32,111 nucleotides of DNA from a virus. A program made the position numbers and the translations under genes. Each line of letters begins with the position of its first letter. Within the stretch, counting starts at the first letter, position 1. Location of the stretch: IMG/VR virus record IMGVR_UViG_3300029787_000203, positions 1 to 32,111 of that record, one strand, 5' to 3'. The notes beneath the pieces are model-generated. The model worked only from the letters and a program-made list of their open reading frames with translations, was not told the DNA's origin and did not search any database. Shown here piece after piece: positions 7,901 through 17,521 of the stretch.

Positions 7901-10900
7901 AGTGGAAATATTTCTGGACTCAATACAAATAACAGTTACTATGTATTGTTCAAAGATGATAATTCATTTGGTTTAAGTGATGCTGGAATAGGAGCTACTG
8001 TTATTTCAAATTATGAAAGAAGAAAAGAAGTCATATTAAGTTCACAAGGATCAGGATTTCAAGAATTTAAGTTTCCTGATATAAAAGTTTTTGCGGAATT
8101 TAGTACAATTGGTGCAGGATTGACACCATCTATTAATTTTACTCCAATAGTTAGAGGAACTATAGAACAAACTTATCTTTATGAAGAAGGTACAGGATAT
8201 GGTTCAACAGTTATTAATAATCATAAAAAACCAATCATAACATTAAAAAATGGAAAAAATGCTTCTTTTAAACCGACTGTAATAAACGGAAGAATATCTG
8301 GTATCGTAACTTCATTTATTGGACAAGAATATTTCTCTACCCCCGATCTTGATGTAATAGATCCTACAGGTAAAGGTGCAGGTGCCAAATTAAGACCAAT
8401 TATAGTAAATAATCAAATTACTAGTGTGATTATTGTAAATGCTGGAATTGGTTATTCTACAGATACATCAATTAATGTTAAATCTGCAGGCCAAAATGCA
8501 TTTTTTGATTCTGAGGTAAGATCGTTAACAGTTAACAAACATAGTGTTCTGGATAATTATCAACTTTTAGAAGATTCTGAAAATAAATTAAAATATTCTT
8601 TTACTGGATATGATGTTACAGTATTCAATGAAAATAATACCATCCCATCATCATTAATAGGTTGGGCTTATGATGGAAATCCAATATATGGTCCTTTTGC
8701 ATATGAAAATCCTGAAGATAATACTAGTAATTCAGGTACAGTTAAAAAATTAGTATCAAGTTATGTTGAAGATATCACTAATGTAATTGATAGACCATCT
8801 GGATTTACTGGTGGTTTCTTTATTGAGGATTACAAATTTGATAGTTCTGTTGGTGATTTGGACGAACATAATGGTAGATTTGAGAAAACACAAGAGTTTC
8901 CAAATGGTGTTTACGTGTATCACGCAACAGTTGGTAATTTAAACGTTCCAACATTTCCTTACTTTCTAGGTAATTCTTATAGATCTAAATCTATAGAATA
9001 TAATTTAGAAAACAACTTACAAACTAATTTTGACTTTAATTCAAATAATTTAATTAGAAATACTTTCCCATATAAAGTTGCGGATGATTTTGCTAATAAC
9101 GATTTTATTGTAGAAACGAATGAAATACAAAATCAAAAAATAGAAATAACATCAGTTTCTTCTGGTTCTGTAACAGGGGTTAATGTAGTTTCTGGAGGAT
9201 CAGACTATAAAGTAAATGAATTTTTAAACTTTAATAATGATGGTTCAGGAGGTAGTGGATTAATATCAATAATTTCTAAGGTAGATGGTAAATCTATTTC
9301 AACAGTTACTACTGAAGTTGGTATAAACACTAATGCAGTTATTACATGGTCAGAGAATAAAATAAACTTTTTCACGGATATTAATCATAATTTTAAAAAT
9401 AATGATGAAGTTAAAATATCAGGATTATCAACAGATATATCACAATTAAATAATTCATTTACAATAGGTGTATCCACATTTACTTCAACTACAATTTCTA
9501 CAATTACAGGATCACCATCAGCTGGTTTTACAACTGAAATATTTGTTTCTAATATACCAGATTCAGTTTCAGTTGGTAGTAGTATAGGAATTGGGACTGA
9601 AACATTAAAAATATTAAACATCTATAAAGATATAAATGTTCTAACCATTCAAAGAGACGCATCTTCTCCTTATGGAACTACTCACCCATCAGGGACTGAC
9701 GTAATATATTTACCAAAAAGTTTTTCAATTAACAAATCATTACCATATTTTGAATCTAATTTAAATGAAAAAGTATTTTTTAACCCATCACAAACAGTTG
9801 GATTGGGGACTGATGATGGGTCTGAAAATACTCTATCATTCTTTTTTGGTAATCAAAACATTATAAGAAACGTTCCCGTAAAACAAATTTATATTGAAAA
9901 TCATCCTTTCAAAACAAATCAAAGAATTAAATTTACAACACCGACTGGAGCTGGTGGTGAAAATATACCAATATCTAAAGATAATGGCATTTCCCAATTT
10001 AATTTACCAGAAACACTATATGTTGTTAATAAAAATATAAATTCTATTGGAATTAAAACTGAAATTAATTCTAGTGAAATACATTTTATGTCTGTACCAA
10101 CTATTGCTGAAGGTTTGCGTGATAGATATCTATTTGAAACAGTTTTTAGTGAAGTAACCTCAAAAGTTGAAAGAATAAAAACAACTATAAACACAATAGA
10201 ATCTCATGAATTAGAAAATGATGATCAAATATCATTAACACTTCAATCTAATTTATCAGTAGGAATTGGAACATCAACTTCAATAAAAGTTTCAAGAGAT
10301 TCTTTGACAGGAAACATTTTATTTGATCCTATAAATTTCAATTCTTCAGGAATTAATACTTTAACCAATTCAATTAATATTGCAAATCATGGTTTAAAAA
10401 TTGGTGATAAAATTAAATATAATTCCAATATTTTACCAGAGGGATTAGATAATAAAAATTATTTTGTATACAAAGTTGATGATGATAATATAAAATTATG
10501 TGAGACTAAATTAGATGTTAAAAAAGATATTCCAAATGTAACTGGTATAGGATCTACAGGAGGAACATCACAATCCATATCCCTAATTAATCCAAGAGTA
10601 GAAGTAGTTAAGAATAATAATTTAATTTTTGACCTTTCAGATTCTTCATTATCTGGATATAATTTTAAAATATATTATGATCAAGAATTTAGAAATGATT
10701 TCATATCTGTTGGTGTATCTACAATATTCAGTATTTCTACATCTGGATCAAATGGTTCGGTAGGATCTGCCTTGACAATAGGATATGGTAGTAGTATACC
10801 AAATGAATTATTTTATAATTTAGAAAAATCAGGAGCAATCAGTACTACTGATACTGATGTAAAAGATTACTCTAAGATATCTTTTGTTGATAGTCTTTAT

Positions 10901-13900
10901 AATGAAACTTTCAAAATTAATAAAATTGATAATACCAGTTTTAGTGTTTTTCTGAAAGATATTCCAGAAAAATTATCTTACAATTCTACAGATTGTGATG
11001 TATTAAAATATAATACTAGTTCAAAAACAGCAAAAGGTCCGATCAATACCATTAATATTATTTCTGGTGGATCAAATTATAAGAAAATTCCTAATTTCAT
11101 TGGAGTCGGAGGAAGTTCTCTTGGAAAGGATTCTATCATAATTCCGTTATCTAATACAATTGGAAACATTGAACAAGTCAGAATAATAAATGAAGGTTTT
11201 GAATATTCATCAGATAAAACTTTAGAACCTGAAAGTCTCATAGCAGATACTGTAAGCATAGTTAATACAAATACTTTAGGAATTGTTAGTGTTACTAAAG
11301 GTGGATCTAATTTTATAGAAACACCTAATATCATAGTTGTTGACACCGATACGGGTAAAGAAATAGATAGTGGATTTTTAGAACTTTCCATGTTAGAAAA
11401 TAGTATTTCATCTGTAAATATTATTGAAAGACCTGTTGGGTTACCATCAAAAACAATAACATTAAGAACAACTAATAATAATAATGGTATTGTTATTACT
11501 GATGTAATATCTAATGGAACAGGAATTTTTACATGTAGAATAGCTACACCTAATCCAGTATTTCCTATAAACCCATTTGCTTCAGGTGATAAGGTTTTCA
11601 TTGAAGGTATTGAAAAAGTTAGTGTTGGTGGATCAGGATTTAACTCTAGTGATTATGGGTTTAATTTATTAAACGTTTCAGGATATGACCCTAACGTTAG
11701 TGCACAAGGACAAGTTACAATTGATGTAAGCACTCTTACTTCAAATACTGGTATAGCAAAAACAGTTGTAGAAACATTTGCAAATGTAATTAATGAATCA
11801 GATTATCCTACTTTCTTTATAACTCAAAATCAATCTTTATTTGATGATGGTGAAAAATTAATCATAAATGGTAGTAAAACTGATTCTGAAGTTGTAAAAA
11901 ATGATACTGGTACATTAAAAATTTTTGGAACTAAAAAATTAAAAATTGGTGATATTTTAATTGGTCAAAATTCTGGGAGTCAAGCAGAAATATCAAACAT
12001 AAAGAAAAACAAAGGAAGATTAAAAACTGATTTTTCTATACTAAAAAATCTTGATTGGAATACTGATATAGGAAAATTGAGTGAAGATTTTCAGGTAATG
12101 CCAGATAATGATTATTATCAAAATATGTCATACTCTATTCAAAGTCCAATTGAATGGAAGAATTTAAGAACAACAGTAAATAATTTACTTCATACAAGTG
12201 GCATGAAGAATTTTGCTGATACTGGTATAACTTCGACTACTAATGCTGGAATAGGATCAACTAGTTCTGTTAATATTATTGTAGATTTATTTGATGAAAA
12301 AAGAGTAGATGAAATAAAAAATATAGATCTTGCAAGAGATGTTGATATTGTTGGTGAAGCTAGTAGATTTATAAAATTTAAAGAATTAAGATTATCAGAT
12401 TTCGTTGATTGCAAAACAAATGATGTTTTAGTGATAGATGATATTTCTGATGAATTTTCAAATTTACAGGGAACTCCTGATTCTTTCTTAGATTTATTTG
12501 AATTTTCAAACTCTACTATTAGTGAATTATTTAATGATCTTACTATAGTTACTAAAAGTGTTTCTAAAATAAACAAAATTCAAATATCCAATTTACTTTT
12601 ATTAAGTAATGGAGATAAAAATATATTAGTTCAGAAATCTAATTTAATAAATTCTGGAAATGGAGTTAACACTATAGATGATAATTTTGTTGATTTTATC
12701 CTTAATGAAGATGAATCAACCTCTTCATCTAAAAATACTTTAAGATTTATACCAAAAACAAGTCCAATACCAGAAAATGAAGTTGATTATGATTTAAAAA
12801 TATTTTCATCTCAATTTAATACATCATCAACTGGAGTAGGAACTACTACTATAGGACCAATTAATTTAAATTCATTTGTTCAATCTTGCCCTGCAGGAAT
12901 AACAACTAATATTATTAGTGTTCCAGTTAATGAATTTGAATCTCTATATGCAACAATACATGTAATTGATGATGTCACTAAAGAAATGAATTTAGTTGAA
13001 AGTTTTGTATCTCATGCAGGTACAGATACTTTCTTTACTGAAGCATATTTCAATACTCAAAGGAATGAATTATCTACAAATAAATTGGGTATTGTGACAT
13101 CAAATATATCAGGTAATAATTTAATACTCAGTTATCAAAATGATGAATCAAATACTTTAAAATTAAAGACAAAGGTAATAGGAATTGGAACAACTGGTGT
13201 TTCTGCCGAAACTTACAGATTTAAATCCATTGATCAAACTGATGGAAGCGAGAGAACTTCTTTATATACAGGAATATCATCAAGTAATGTTGGAGTATCC
13301 ACTTTACTTAATTTAAATTCTGCTCTTTTCAATAGTGTAAAATCAGTTGTAGAGGTTAGTATAGGATCTTCTAAAGCTATTCATGAAGTTTTATTCCTTC
13401 ACGATGGAACAGATGCTTATGCACAGCAGTCTGGATCACTATCCGTTACAAAAGATTATATATCAGAATATGATCCTTCTTCTGGGTTGGGAACTTTTGG
13501 TGCTACTCTTTCTGGATCTAACTTTAAACTTGAGTTTCATCCTGATAATTCAACAGGAATATCAACAGTGGTTTCATTAAATCATTGTTTTTATACAAAG
13601 ATGGATACAGATAATACTCCAGAAGATCACACATACGGTGTAATAACTGAAAGTAATTCTGTTAAATTATATAATTCTATTTCTGGAAATAGAATAGAGA
13701 AAACACAATTTACACCAAAAGTTAATTCTATACCAATTTTCGGAAAAGTTTTTAATCCCAATTCAGTTGGTTTAAATTCAGTAACTGGTCAGTTTTCAAT
13801 AAACAATCATTTCTTTAGAGAGAATGAAGAATTAATATACAAACCAAATAGTTCAATTGTTGGTCTTGGATCAACACCAATGCAATTTGAAATTAAATCT

Positions 13901-16900
13901 GGTGGAATATCAACAATCAGTCAATTGCCAACAACTGTATTTGCTAGAGATGTCACTACCAATTCATTCTTTATATCGACCACAAGATCTGGTGCTGCAG
14001 TTTCCTTCTCAAGTTTGGGTGAAGGAAATATTCATGAGTTTAGTATGGCAAAAGCAGATGAAAAACTTTTAATTTCACTTGATGAGGTAGGACAATATCC
14101 TTTAATAAGAAGTGATGTCACTCATACTTTAAGTCATAATTTATCAGGATCTGTTGGTACAACTACTAGTATAATTCACCTAAGTGGAATATCTACTTTA
14201 ACATCAAGTGATATTTTAAAAATAGATGATGAATTTGTAGAAATTACAAATGTTGGATTTGCAACAACTGGTGGAGGTCCTGTTGGATCTTCGGGAACAT
14301 TTAATACAGTTGAGGTTACAAGATCTTTCGTTGGAAGTTCAGCAGCCACACACTCTGATGGAACAACAGTTACTGTGTTTAGAGGATCTTACAATGTTAC
14401 TGGAAGAGATTTATTCTTCACTAAACCTCCAAGAGGTGATCTTTCTAATTCAAAAACTATAAATGATCTAAATCCACCTAAAACTAAATTCTCTGGAAGA
14501 GTTTACTTAAGGAATAACTATGATACAAATGCAATTTTTGATGATGTATCAGATCAGTTTACAGGAATAAAATCTGATTTTACTTTGAAAGTTGGTGGTG
14601 CAAATACAATTGGAATAGGAACTACTGGTGGTAGTGGAATATTATTTGTTAATGGAGTTTTCCAATCACCATCGACGCAATTTAATCCCAATAAGAATTT
14701 TAAAATAATAGAAAGTGGTAGTGGTGCTACTGGTGTAACAACAGTTGTATTTACTGGAATTACATCTAGTGATGGATCTATATTTACTTCTAATAATATT
14801 AATACGAATGAATTACCTAGAGGTGGTGTTCCTGTTTCTATAGGTAATACAATTAATGGATTAGGATATGCTCCTTTAGTAGGTTCAAGAGTTAAAGCAC
14901 TTACTAGTGCTGGTGGAACAATAACAAGTATTGTAGGTACATCTTACAGTGGAGGTAACTTAGGAGTTCAGACTGCTACTTATGATAATGTAACTGGAAT
15001 CATGACAATTAGAACTGTCAATGAGCATAAATTTATAAATTCAAATGATTTTGCAATACTTCAAGGTTTTGTATTCTCTCCTAGTCTTACTTTGAGGAGT
15101 TATGAGTATGAAGTAGTTTCAATAGCATCAACAAATGTTTTTGGTGTAAGAGTTGGAACACAACCAACATCTTTCAATTATCAAGGTTCTGGAAATGTAT
15201 ATCCATTCTTTACTAATTTGAGTTTTGGATCTGGATATAATGATGTAGTATCAATTGGAGTAACAGTAATAGATGTAGGATATGATCATCGTTTCGTATC
15301 TGCGAATACAAATGCCATTTCAGGTAATTTAACACCTATAGATGCTTCTTACAATCCAGTTACAGGAGTATTGAAATTAACAGTTCCTAATCATGGATTA
15401 ACTAATTCGAGTAATGTTACAATTGAAACTGGTAGTATATCATTCTCTTGTTCGAAAGATAATTTCCAAACTGTACATCCATATCCAAGATCTACAGATC
15501 CAGTAGCTGGTATCAGCACAGCAGTTACAAAATTATCTGATGATATATTCAGTGTCAATGTTGGAGTGAATGTTGGTAGTGGTGCAACTATAACTGCTTC
15601 AGTTGGTGCAGGTGGAACATTGGCATATACACTTGTAGGTGGTGGTAAGAGTTATAAAGATCCTAAAATAATTGTTTCACAACCATCATATTCTAATTTG
15701 TCTGTCACTGGTGTATCAAGACTTGGATTTGGAGCAACTACAGATACAGGAACTAATTTAAAAATTAATGCTATTCCAAAAGCATCTGTGGGAATTGGAT
15801 CGACTTTATTTGAAATATCAGAATATGAAATTGTGAATAGAGGATTTGGATTTAAAAAAGGTGATGTTGTAGAGGCTGTTGGATTAGTGACAGCTAAAGG
15901 TGTAGGTCAACTTGTTGAAAGATCAACTTTATCTATAGATAAAGTATATAATGATTCCTTTGCTTTATGGCAATTTGGTGATTTTGACTATATTGATTCT
16001 ATTAAAAGTCTTCAAAATGGATCTGAAACTAATTTTTCATTAGTATTAAATAACCAACTTGTAAGTTTTGAACTCAATCCTAATAGTATTTCTAATAGTG
16101 TTAAACTTGAGAATCTATTCTTAATTATTGTAAATGGAGTTGTTCAAGATCCACAAACATCATACACAATAGTTGGTGGAAATATAATTAGTTTTTCAGA
16201 ACCACCAATTCCAGAGGATGATATATCAATATTGTTCTATAAAGGAACTACAAATGATGATTCTATTGTAAATCTTGCACAAAAAACAACTGTGGAAGTG
16301 GGAGATGAAGTTCAATTATCTCAGGGAAATGGAATAAAAGCTCAAGATCCAAGAACAGTATTTAATTTAAATACATCACAAAAATTAGAAACAAATGCTT
16401 ATCGTGGTGTTGGTATAAGTTCAAGTGTGGATAGATCAATTAATTTAATAAAGCAGAAAGAAGATAAAATAATCAATAAAACTATTGTTTCTAAAAAAAG
16501 ACAGAGTATAGAACCAAGAATTACACCGACTGCGAAAATTATTAGTGATATCACAACAACTGATTCAGTTTTATTTGTTGATAGTATGGATTTATTTGAT
16601 TATGAGACAGGAACTACGTCTCTAGGATTATCAATTAACTCAGAAGAACCTATAGTTGGAGCAGCAGTGACAGCAATAATTAATAATTCAGGTCAAGTAT
16701 CTGCAATAACAATTATAAATGGTGGTTCAGGTTATGTACAAGGTAGCAATCCTGTAATTAAATTCACTGCACCATCTGGAATTGGATTCACTGCAGTTGG
16801 AGGAACACTTGTTGGTGCCAGTGGAACAATTGGTTTTGCTTCAATAACCACTGTTGGTTCTGGTTATACAAACACAAATCCACCACAATGTATTATTGAA

Positions 16901-17488
16901 AAACCACCATTTAAATATGAAAATCTTACAACTCCAAGTGCTGGTAGTTTATCATTTCAAAATAATTCAGGGTCTATAACAGGTATTGGAACAACAATAC
17001 TATCATCCAAATTAGCAATTAAATTTACTGTTAAACGTGACGGTTCATTATCTGATTTCAATCCAATAGCAATTGGAAATCCAATTTATGTATTTGATAC
17101 TCGTGTTGGTTCTGGAGTAATAGGAATAGACACTCATGGTAATAATAATAACTCAGTTGGAATAGGAACCTCCTTTGCAGACAGTATTTACAGTGTAGCT
17201 GCTTTCCAAGATTCTGGAAGTGGTGTTGGAATAATTACTTGTCTTATCAAATCAGATACCAATGTATCAGGTATGATTTCAAGTGGGTCTATTGTTGGAA
17301 AATATTCTGTTGGTAAAATAAGTGGTTTTTCTAGAGGATCAAACGCAATATCAATAGGTGTGACTGGATTTACAGTGGATCTAGTCCAATCAATAGGAAT
17401 ATCAACATATCCAACTTTGAGAAGGACTGGTGGACCAAAAACATTCGAACAAACTGGGTCTATAATTCCAGAAATAAGACCAACTTAA
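4904..17488 (+). CDS. giant 4194-aa baseplate/fibre protein in gp7 slot
   Basis: One uninterrupted 4194-codon ORF beginning at an ATGA overlap with gp6. Its place between gp6 and gp8 is that of T4 gp7 (1032 aa). Residues about 150-270 hold FLKQFYKKFKKTFLPGLEE and ARSLYQTKGTEESFRILFNV, the 'Y..KGT..S...L...YG' pattern of P2 gpI-type tail proteins, the part shared with gp7 wedges. The rest is a string of beta-rich modules without cysteine-rich, membrane or signal segments: at least 12 [IV]xxGGxG[YF] repeats, four 'RG' modules (about residues 77-130, 330-385, 1554-1600, 3090-3155), and a YHYH-type domain near residues 1210-1355. Its AT-rich codon use is even throughout and shows no frameshift. 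It is most likely a wedge protein with long fibre-like extensions at the baseplate rim. The gp7 equivalence is inference from position and the gpI-like motif. Confidence 0.85.
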   Translation: MIQTGIVSKVKIQDVISNQLPNFIRDESPLTVDFLKQYYTSQEYQGGPTDISDNLDQYLNIQNLTPEVIVDSAKLSVGIATTTTEIVVSSTKGFPNQYGLFKIDDEIITYTGITTNKFTGCIRGFSGITSYSSDSSNEDLLFSTSVSADHGISSNVQNLSSLFLKQFYKKFKKTFLPGLEETEFQTDLDVGTFIGEARSLYQTKGTEESFRILFNVLYGITPTILNLEDRLIKPSFANYVRRRVCVAELIEGDPIQLKGQSLLKGLTGQTLFRSDLDININASISEIEPFERIDSGLSGITTYYKIGLFVGYDESSDVAGDFVVVPNTKSIENVSVGSSVITVDSTIGFGVTGTVISGVNTITYTDKTINQFLNCTGVTSPISPIQDIRSNVTYFGFEDGDLDKKVVLRLTGVLSEFEQEGDVDVEEGEIISVKSIGDKVENPTTDKTYKQKFCNSWIYNTSVSYFIDRIESGTIYLSSKIDRSSLKLGDFVEIVDRDSNRVLFPPNSNISPAIVNQITEDDNSITLDQISFTFEEGASYKIRKKINKARSSGAPLEFGNDVITSDIQNVYIEDETSYVTSNSLPSFVNGTSEFSKEINANIKDISLNLSSSNGGSLSGDTTDQLDFTIINFANEVPFRTGDKVFYTYSNGDSLVGLNTGSYFVDVVGEKSISLYGSPSGIDDGKNITFSKSSNDGIHNFILFSQKSRVIGAQKLIKKFPLEQNISNGDNELTPVGQTGMLINGVEISNYKSNDKIFFGPLNKVQVLSGGDGFDIINLPNISISSGIGSTALVQPVVSGKVIDVFVDPQNFDIDNVISIGVTGGNGTGCVLEPVIGDRFREEFFDSRPTTSGGGINTTTVGSPDSRITFKNDHNFIQGEPIVYDSNFNKGIGVGIGTSVLVNQSVYYPKVINSITIELYETVSDLNAGIGTINFNGSNANGDHIFKVGPRKTILDVKVIDGGSGYTNRKLSVKPTGISTTSNLIKFVNHGFEDGDLVEYSGNISGLNTNNSYYVLFKDDNSFGLSDAGIGATVISNYERRKEVILSSQGSGFQEFKFPDIKVFAEFSTIGAGLTPSINFTPIVRGTIEQTYLYEEGTGYGSTVINNHKKPIITLKNGKNASFKPTVINGRISGIVTSFIGQEYFSTPDLDVIDPTGKGAGAKLRPIIVNNQITSVIIVNAGIGYSTDTSINVKSAGQNAFFDSEVRSLTVNKHSVLDNYQLLEDSENKLKYSFTGYDVTVFNENNTIPSSLIGWAYDGNPIYGPFAYENPEDNTSNSGTVKKLVSSYVEDITNVIDRPSGFTGGFFIEDYKFDSSVGDLDEHNGRFEKTQEFPNGVYVYHATVGNLNVPTFPYFLGNSYRSKSIEYNLENNLQTNFDFNSNNLIRNTFPYKVADDFANNDFIVETNEIQNQKIEITSVSSGSVTGVNVVSGGSDYKVNEFLNFNNDGSGGSGLISIISKVDGKSISTVTTEVGINTNAVITWSENKINFFTDINHNFKNNDEVKISGLSTDISQLNNSFTIGVSTFTSTTISTITGSPSAGFTTEIFVSNIPDSVSVGSSIGIGTETLKILNIYKDINVLTIQRDASSPYGTTHPSGTDVIYLPKSFSINKSLPYFESNLNEKVFFNPSQTVGLGTDDGSENTLSFFFGNQNIIRNVPVKQIYIENHPFKTNQRIKFTTPTGAGGENIPISKDNGISQFNLPETLYVVNKNINSIGIKTEINSSEIHFMSVPTIAEGLRDRYLFETVFSEVTSKVERIKTTINTIESHELENDDQISLTLQSNLSVGIGTSTSIKVSRDSLTGNILFDPINFNSSGINTLTNSINIANHGLKIGDKIKYNSNILPEGLDNKNYFVYKVDDDNIKLCETKLDVKKDIPNVTGIGSTGGTSQSISLINPRVEVVKNNNLIFDLSDSSLSGYNFKIYYDQEFRNDFISVGVSTIFSISTSGSNGSVGSALTIGYGSSIPNELFYNLEKSGAISTTDTDVKDYSKISFVDSLYNETFKINKIDNTSFSVFLKDIPEKLSYNSTDCDVLKYNTSSKTAKGPINTINIISGGSNYKKIPNFIGVGGSSLGKDSIIIPLSNTIGNIEQVRIINEGFEYSSDKTLEPESLIADTVSIVNTNTLGIVSVTKGGSNFIETPNIIVVDTDTGKEIDSGFLELSMLENSISSVNIIERPVGLPSKTITLRTTNNNNGIVITDVISNGTGIFTCRIATPNPVFPINPFASGDKVFIEGIEKVSVGGSGFNSSDYGFNLLNVSGYDPNVSAQGQVTIDVSTLTSNTGIAKTVVETFANVINESDYPTFFITQNQSLFDDGEKLIINGSKTDSEVVKNDTGTLKIFGTKKLKIGDILIGQNSGSQAEISNIKKNKGRLKTDFSILKNLDWNTDIGKLSEDFQVMPDNDYYQNMSYSIQSPIEWKNLRTTVNNLLHTSGMKNFADTGITSTTNAGIGSTSSVNIIVDLFDEKRVDEIKNIDLARDVDIVGEASRFIKFKELRLSDFVDCKTNDVLVIDDISDEFSNLQGTPDSFLDLFEFSNSTISELFNDLTIVTKSVSKINKIQISNLLLLSNGDKNILVQKSNLINSGNGVNTIDDNFVDFILNEDESTSSSKNTLRFIPKTSPIPENEVDYDLKIFSSQFNTSSTGVGTTTIGPINLNSFVQSCPAGITTNIISVPVNEFESLYATIHVIDDVTKEMNLVESFVSHAGTDTFFTEAYFNTQRNELSTNKLGIVTSNISGNNLILSYQNDESNTLKLKTKVIGIGTTGVSAETYRFKSIDQTDGSERTSLYTGISSSNVGVSTLLNLNSALFNSVKSVVEVSIGSSKAIHEVLFLHDGTDAYAQQSGSLSVTKDYISEYDPSSGLGTFGATLSGSNFKLEFHPDNSTGISTVVSLNHCFYTKMDTDNTPEDHTYGVITESNSVKLYNSISGNRIEKTQFTPKVNSIPIFGKVFNPNSVGLNSVTGQFSINNHFFRENEELIYKPNSSIVGLGSTPMQFEIKSGGISTISQLPTTVFARDVTTNSFFISTTRSGAAVSFSSLGEGNIHEFSMAKADEKLLISLDEVGQYPLIRSDVTHTLSHNLSGSVGTTTSIIHLSGISTLTSSDILKIDDEFVEITNVGFATTGGGPVGSSGTFNTVEVTRSFVGSSAATHSDGTTVTVFRGSYNVTGRDLFFTKPPRGDLSNSKTINDLNPPKTKFSGRVYLRNNYDTNAIFDDVSDQFTGIKSDFTLKVGGANTIGIGTTGGSGILFVNGVFQSPSTQFNPNKNFKIIESGSGATGVTTVVFTGITSSDGSIFTSNNINTNELPRGGVPVSIGNTINGLGYAPLVGSRVKALTSAGGTITSIVGTSYSGGNLGVQTATYDNVTGIMTIRTVNEHKFINSNDFAILQGFVFSPSLTLRSYEYEVVSIASTNVFGVRVGTQPTSFNYQGSGNVYPFFTNLSFGSGYNDVVSIGVTVIDVGYDHRFVSANTNAISGNLTPIDASYNPVTGVLKLTVPNHGLTNSSNVTIETGSISFSCSKDNFQTVHPYPRSTDPVAGISTAVTKLSDDIFSVNVGVNVGSGATITASVGAGGTLAYTLVGGGKSYKDPKIIVSQPSYSNLSVTGVSRLGFGATTDTGTNLKINAIPKASVGIGSTLFEISEYEIVNRGFGFKKGDVVEAVGLVTAKGVGQLVERSTLSIDKVYNDSFALWQFGDFDYIDSIKSLQNGSETNFSLVLNNQLVSFELNPNSISNSVKLENLFLIIVNGVVQDPQTSYTIVGGNIISFSEPPIPEDDISILFYKGTTNDDSIVNLAQKTTVEVGDEVQLSQGNGIKAQDPRTVFNLNTSQKLETNAYRGVGISSSVDRSINLIKQKEDKIINKTIVSKKRQSIEPRITPTAKIISDITTTDSVLFVDSMDLFDYETGTTSLGLSINSEEPIVGAAVTAIINNSGQVSAITIINGGSGYVQGSNPVIKFTAPSGIGFTAVGGTLVGASGTIGFASITTVGSGYTNTNPPQCIIEKPPFKYENLTTPSAGSLSFQNNSGSITGIGTTILSSKLAIKFTVKRDGSLSDFNPIAIGNPIYVFDTRVGSGVIGIDTHGNNNNSVGIGTSFADSIYSVAAFQDSGSGVGIITCLIKSDTNVSGMISSGSIVGKYSVGKISGFSRGSNAISIGVTGFTVDLVQSIGISTYPTLRRTGGPKTFEQTGSIIPEIRPT
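5350..5720 (+). other. gpI/gp7-like segment of the giant protein
   Basis: These bases encode about residues 150-270 of the giant protein. The key pattern is Y-x-T-K-G-T-E-E-S-F followed by ILFNVLYGI, resembling the 'KGT' helix region of P2 gpI tail proteins, to which T4 gp7 is structurally related. Strongly basic segments (FYKKFKKT, VRRRVCVAEL) lie around it. This is the best clue that the N-terminus is embedded in the baseplate wedge, leaving the remaining about 3900 residues free to project. Confidence 0.5.
8530..8970 (+). other. YHYH-type domain within the giant protein
   Basis: The region encodes LIGWAYDGNPIYGPFAY (G1253 onward), then LDEHNGRFEKTQEFPNGVYVYHAT (in two pieces either side of residue 1330) and FPYFLGN. 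The order 'GWA.DG.PIYGP' ... 'LDe.NGr....peyP.G.Y.YH.T' ... 'fPyflG' is that of the YHYH domain found in secreted and phage proteins. Here the name-giving YHYH is YVYH (Y1339-H1340 are the last pair), so the first histidine is missing. The domain's chemistry is not established; it may bind metal or sugar. Confidence 0.75.
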
Positions 17489-17496
17489 ATATGTTG

Positions 17497-17504
17497 TATA
17501 AATA
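17497..17504 (+). promoter_or_regulatory. late promoter TATAAATA before gp8
   Basis: An exact TATAAATA octamer lies in the 33-base gap between the giant gene and gp8, 17 bases before the gp8 ATG. That spacing is identical to the one before gp25. It restarts late transcription after the 12.6-kb gene. Confidence 0.75.
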
Positions 17505-17521
17505 TCTAAAAAACTATTAAT

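Noticed and set aside
11077-11601. 174-codon ORF on the minus strand inside the giant gene
   Set aside because: It is antisense to a clearly protein-coding frame. Its hydrophobic Ile/Leu/Val/Pro composition is what reverse reading of Asn/Asp/Gly/Thr-rich codons gives, and no promoter or ribosome binding site supports it.
12190-12576. 128-codon minus-strand ORF inside the giant gene
   Set aside because: Shadow of the plus-strand gene for the same reasons.
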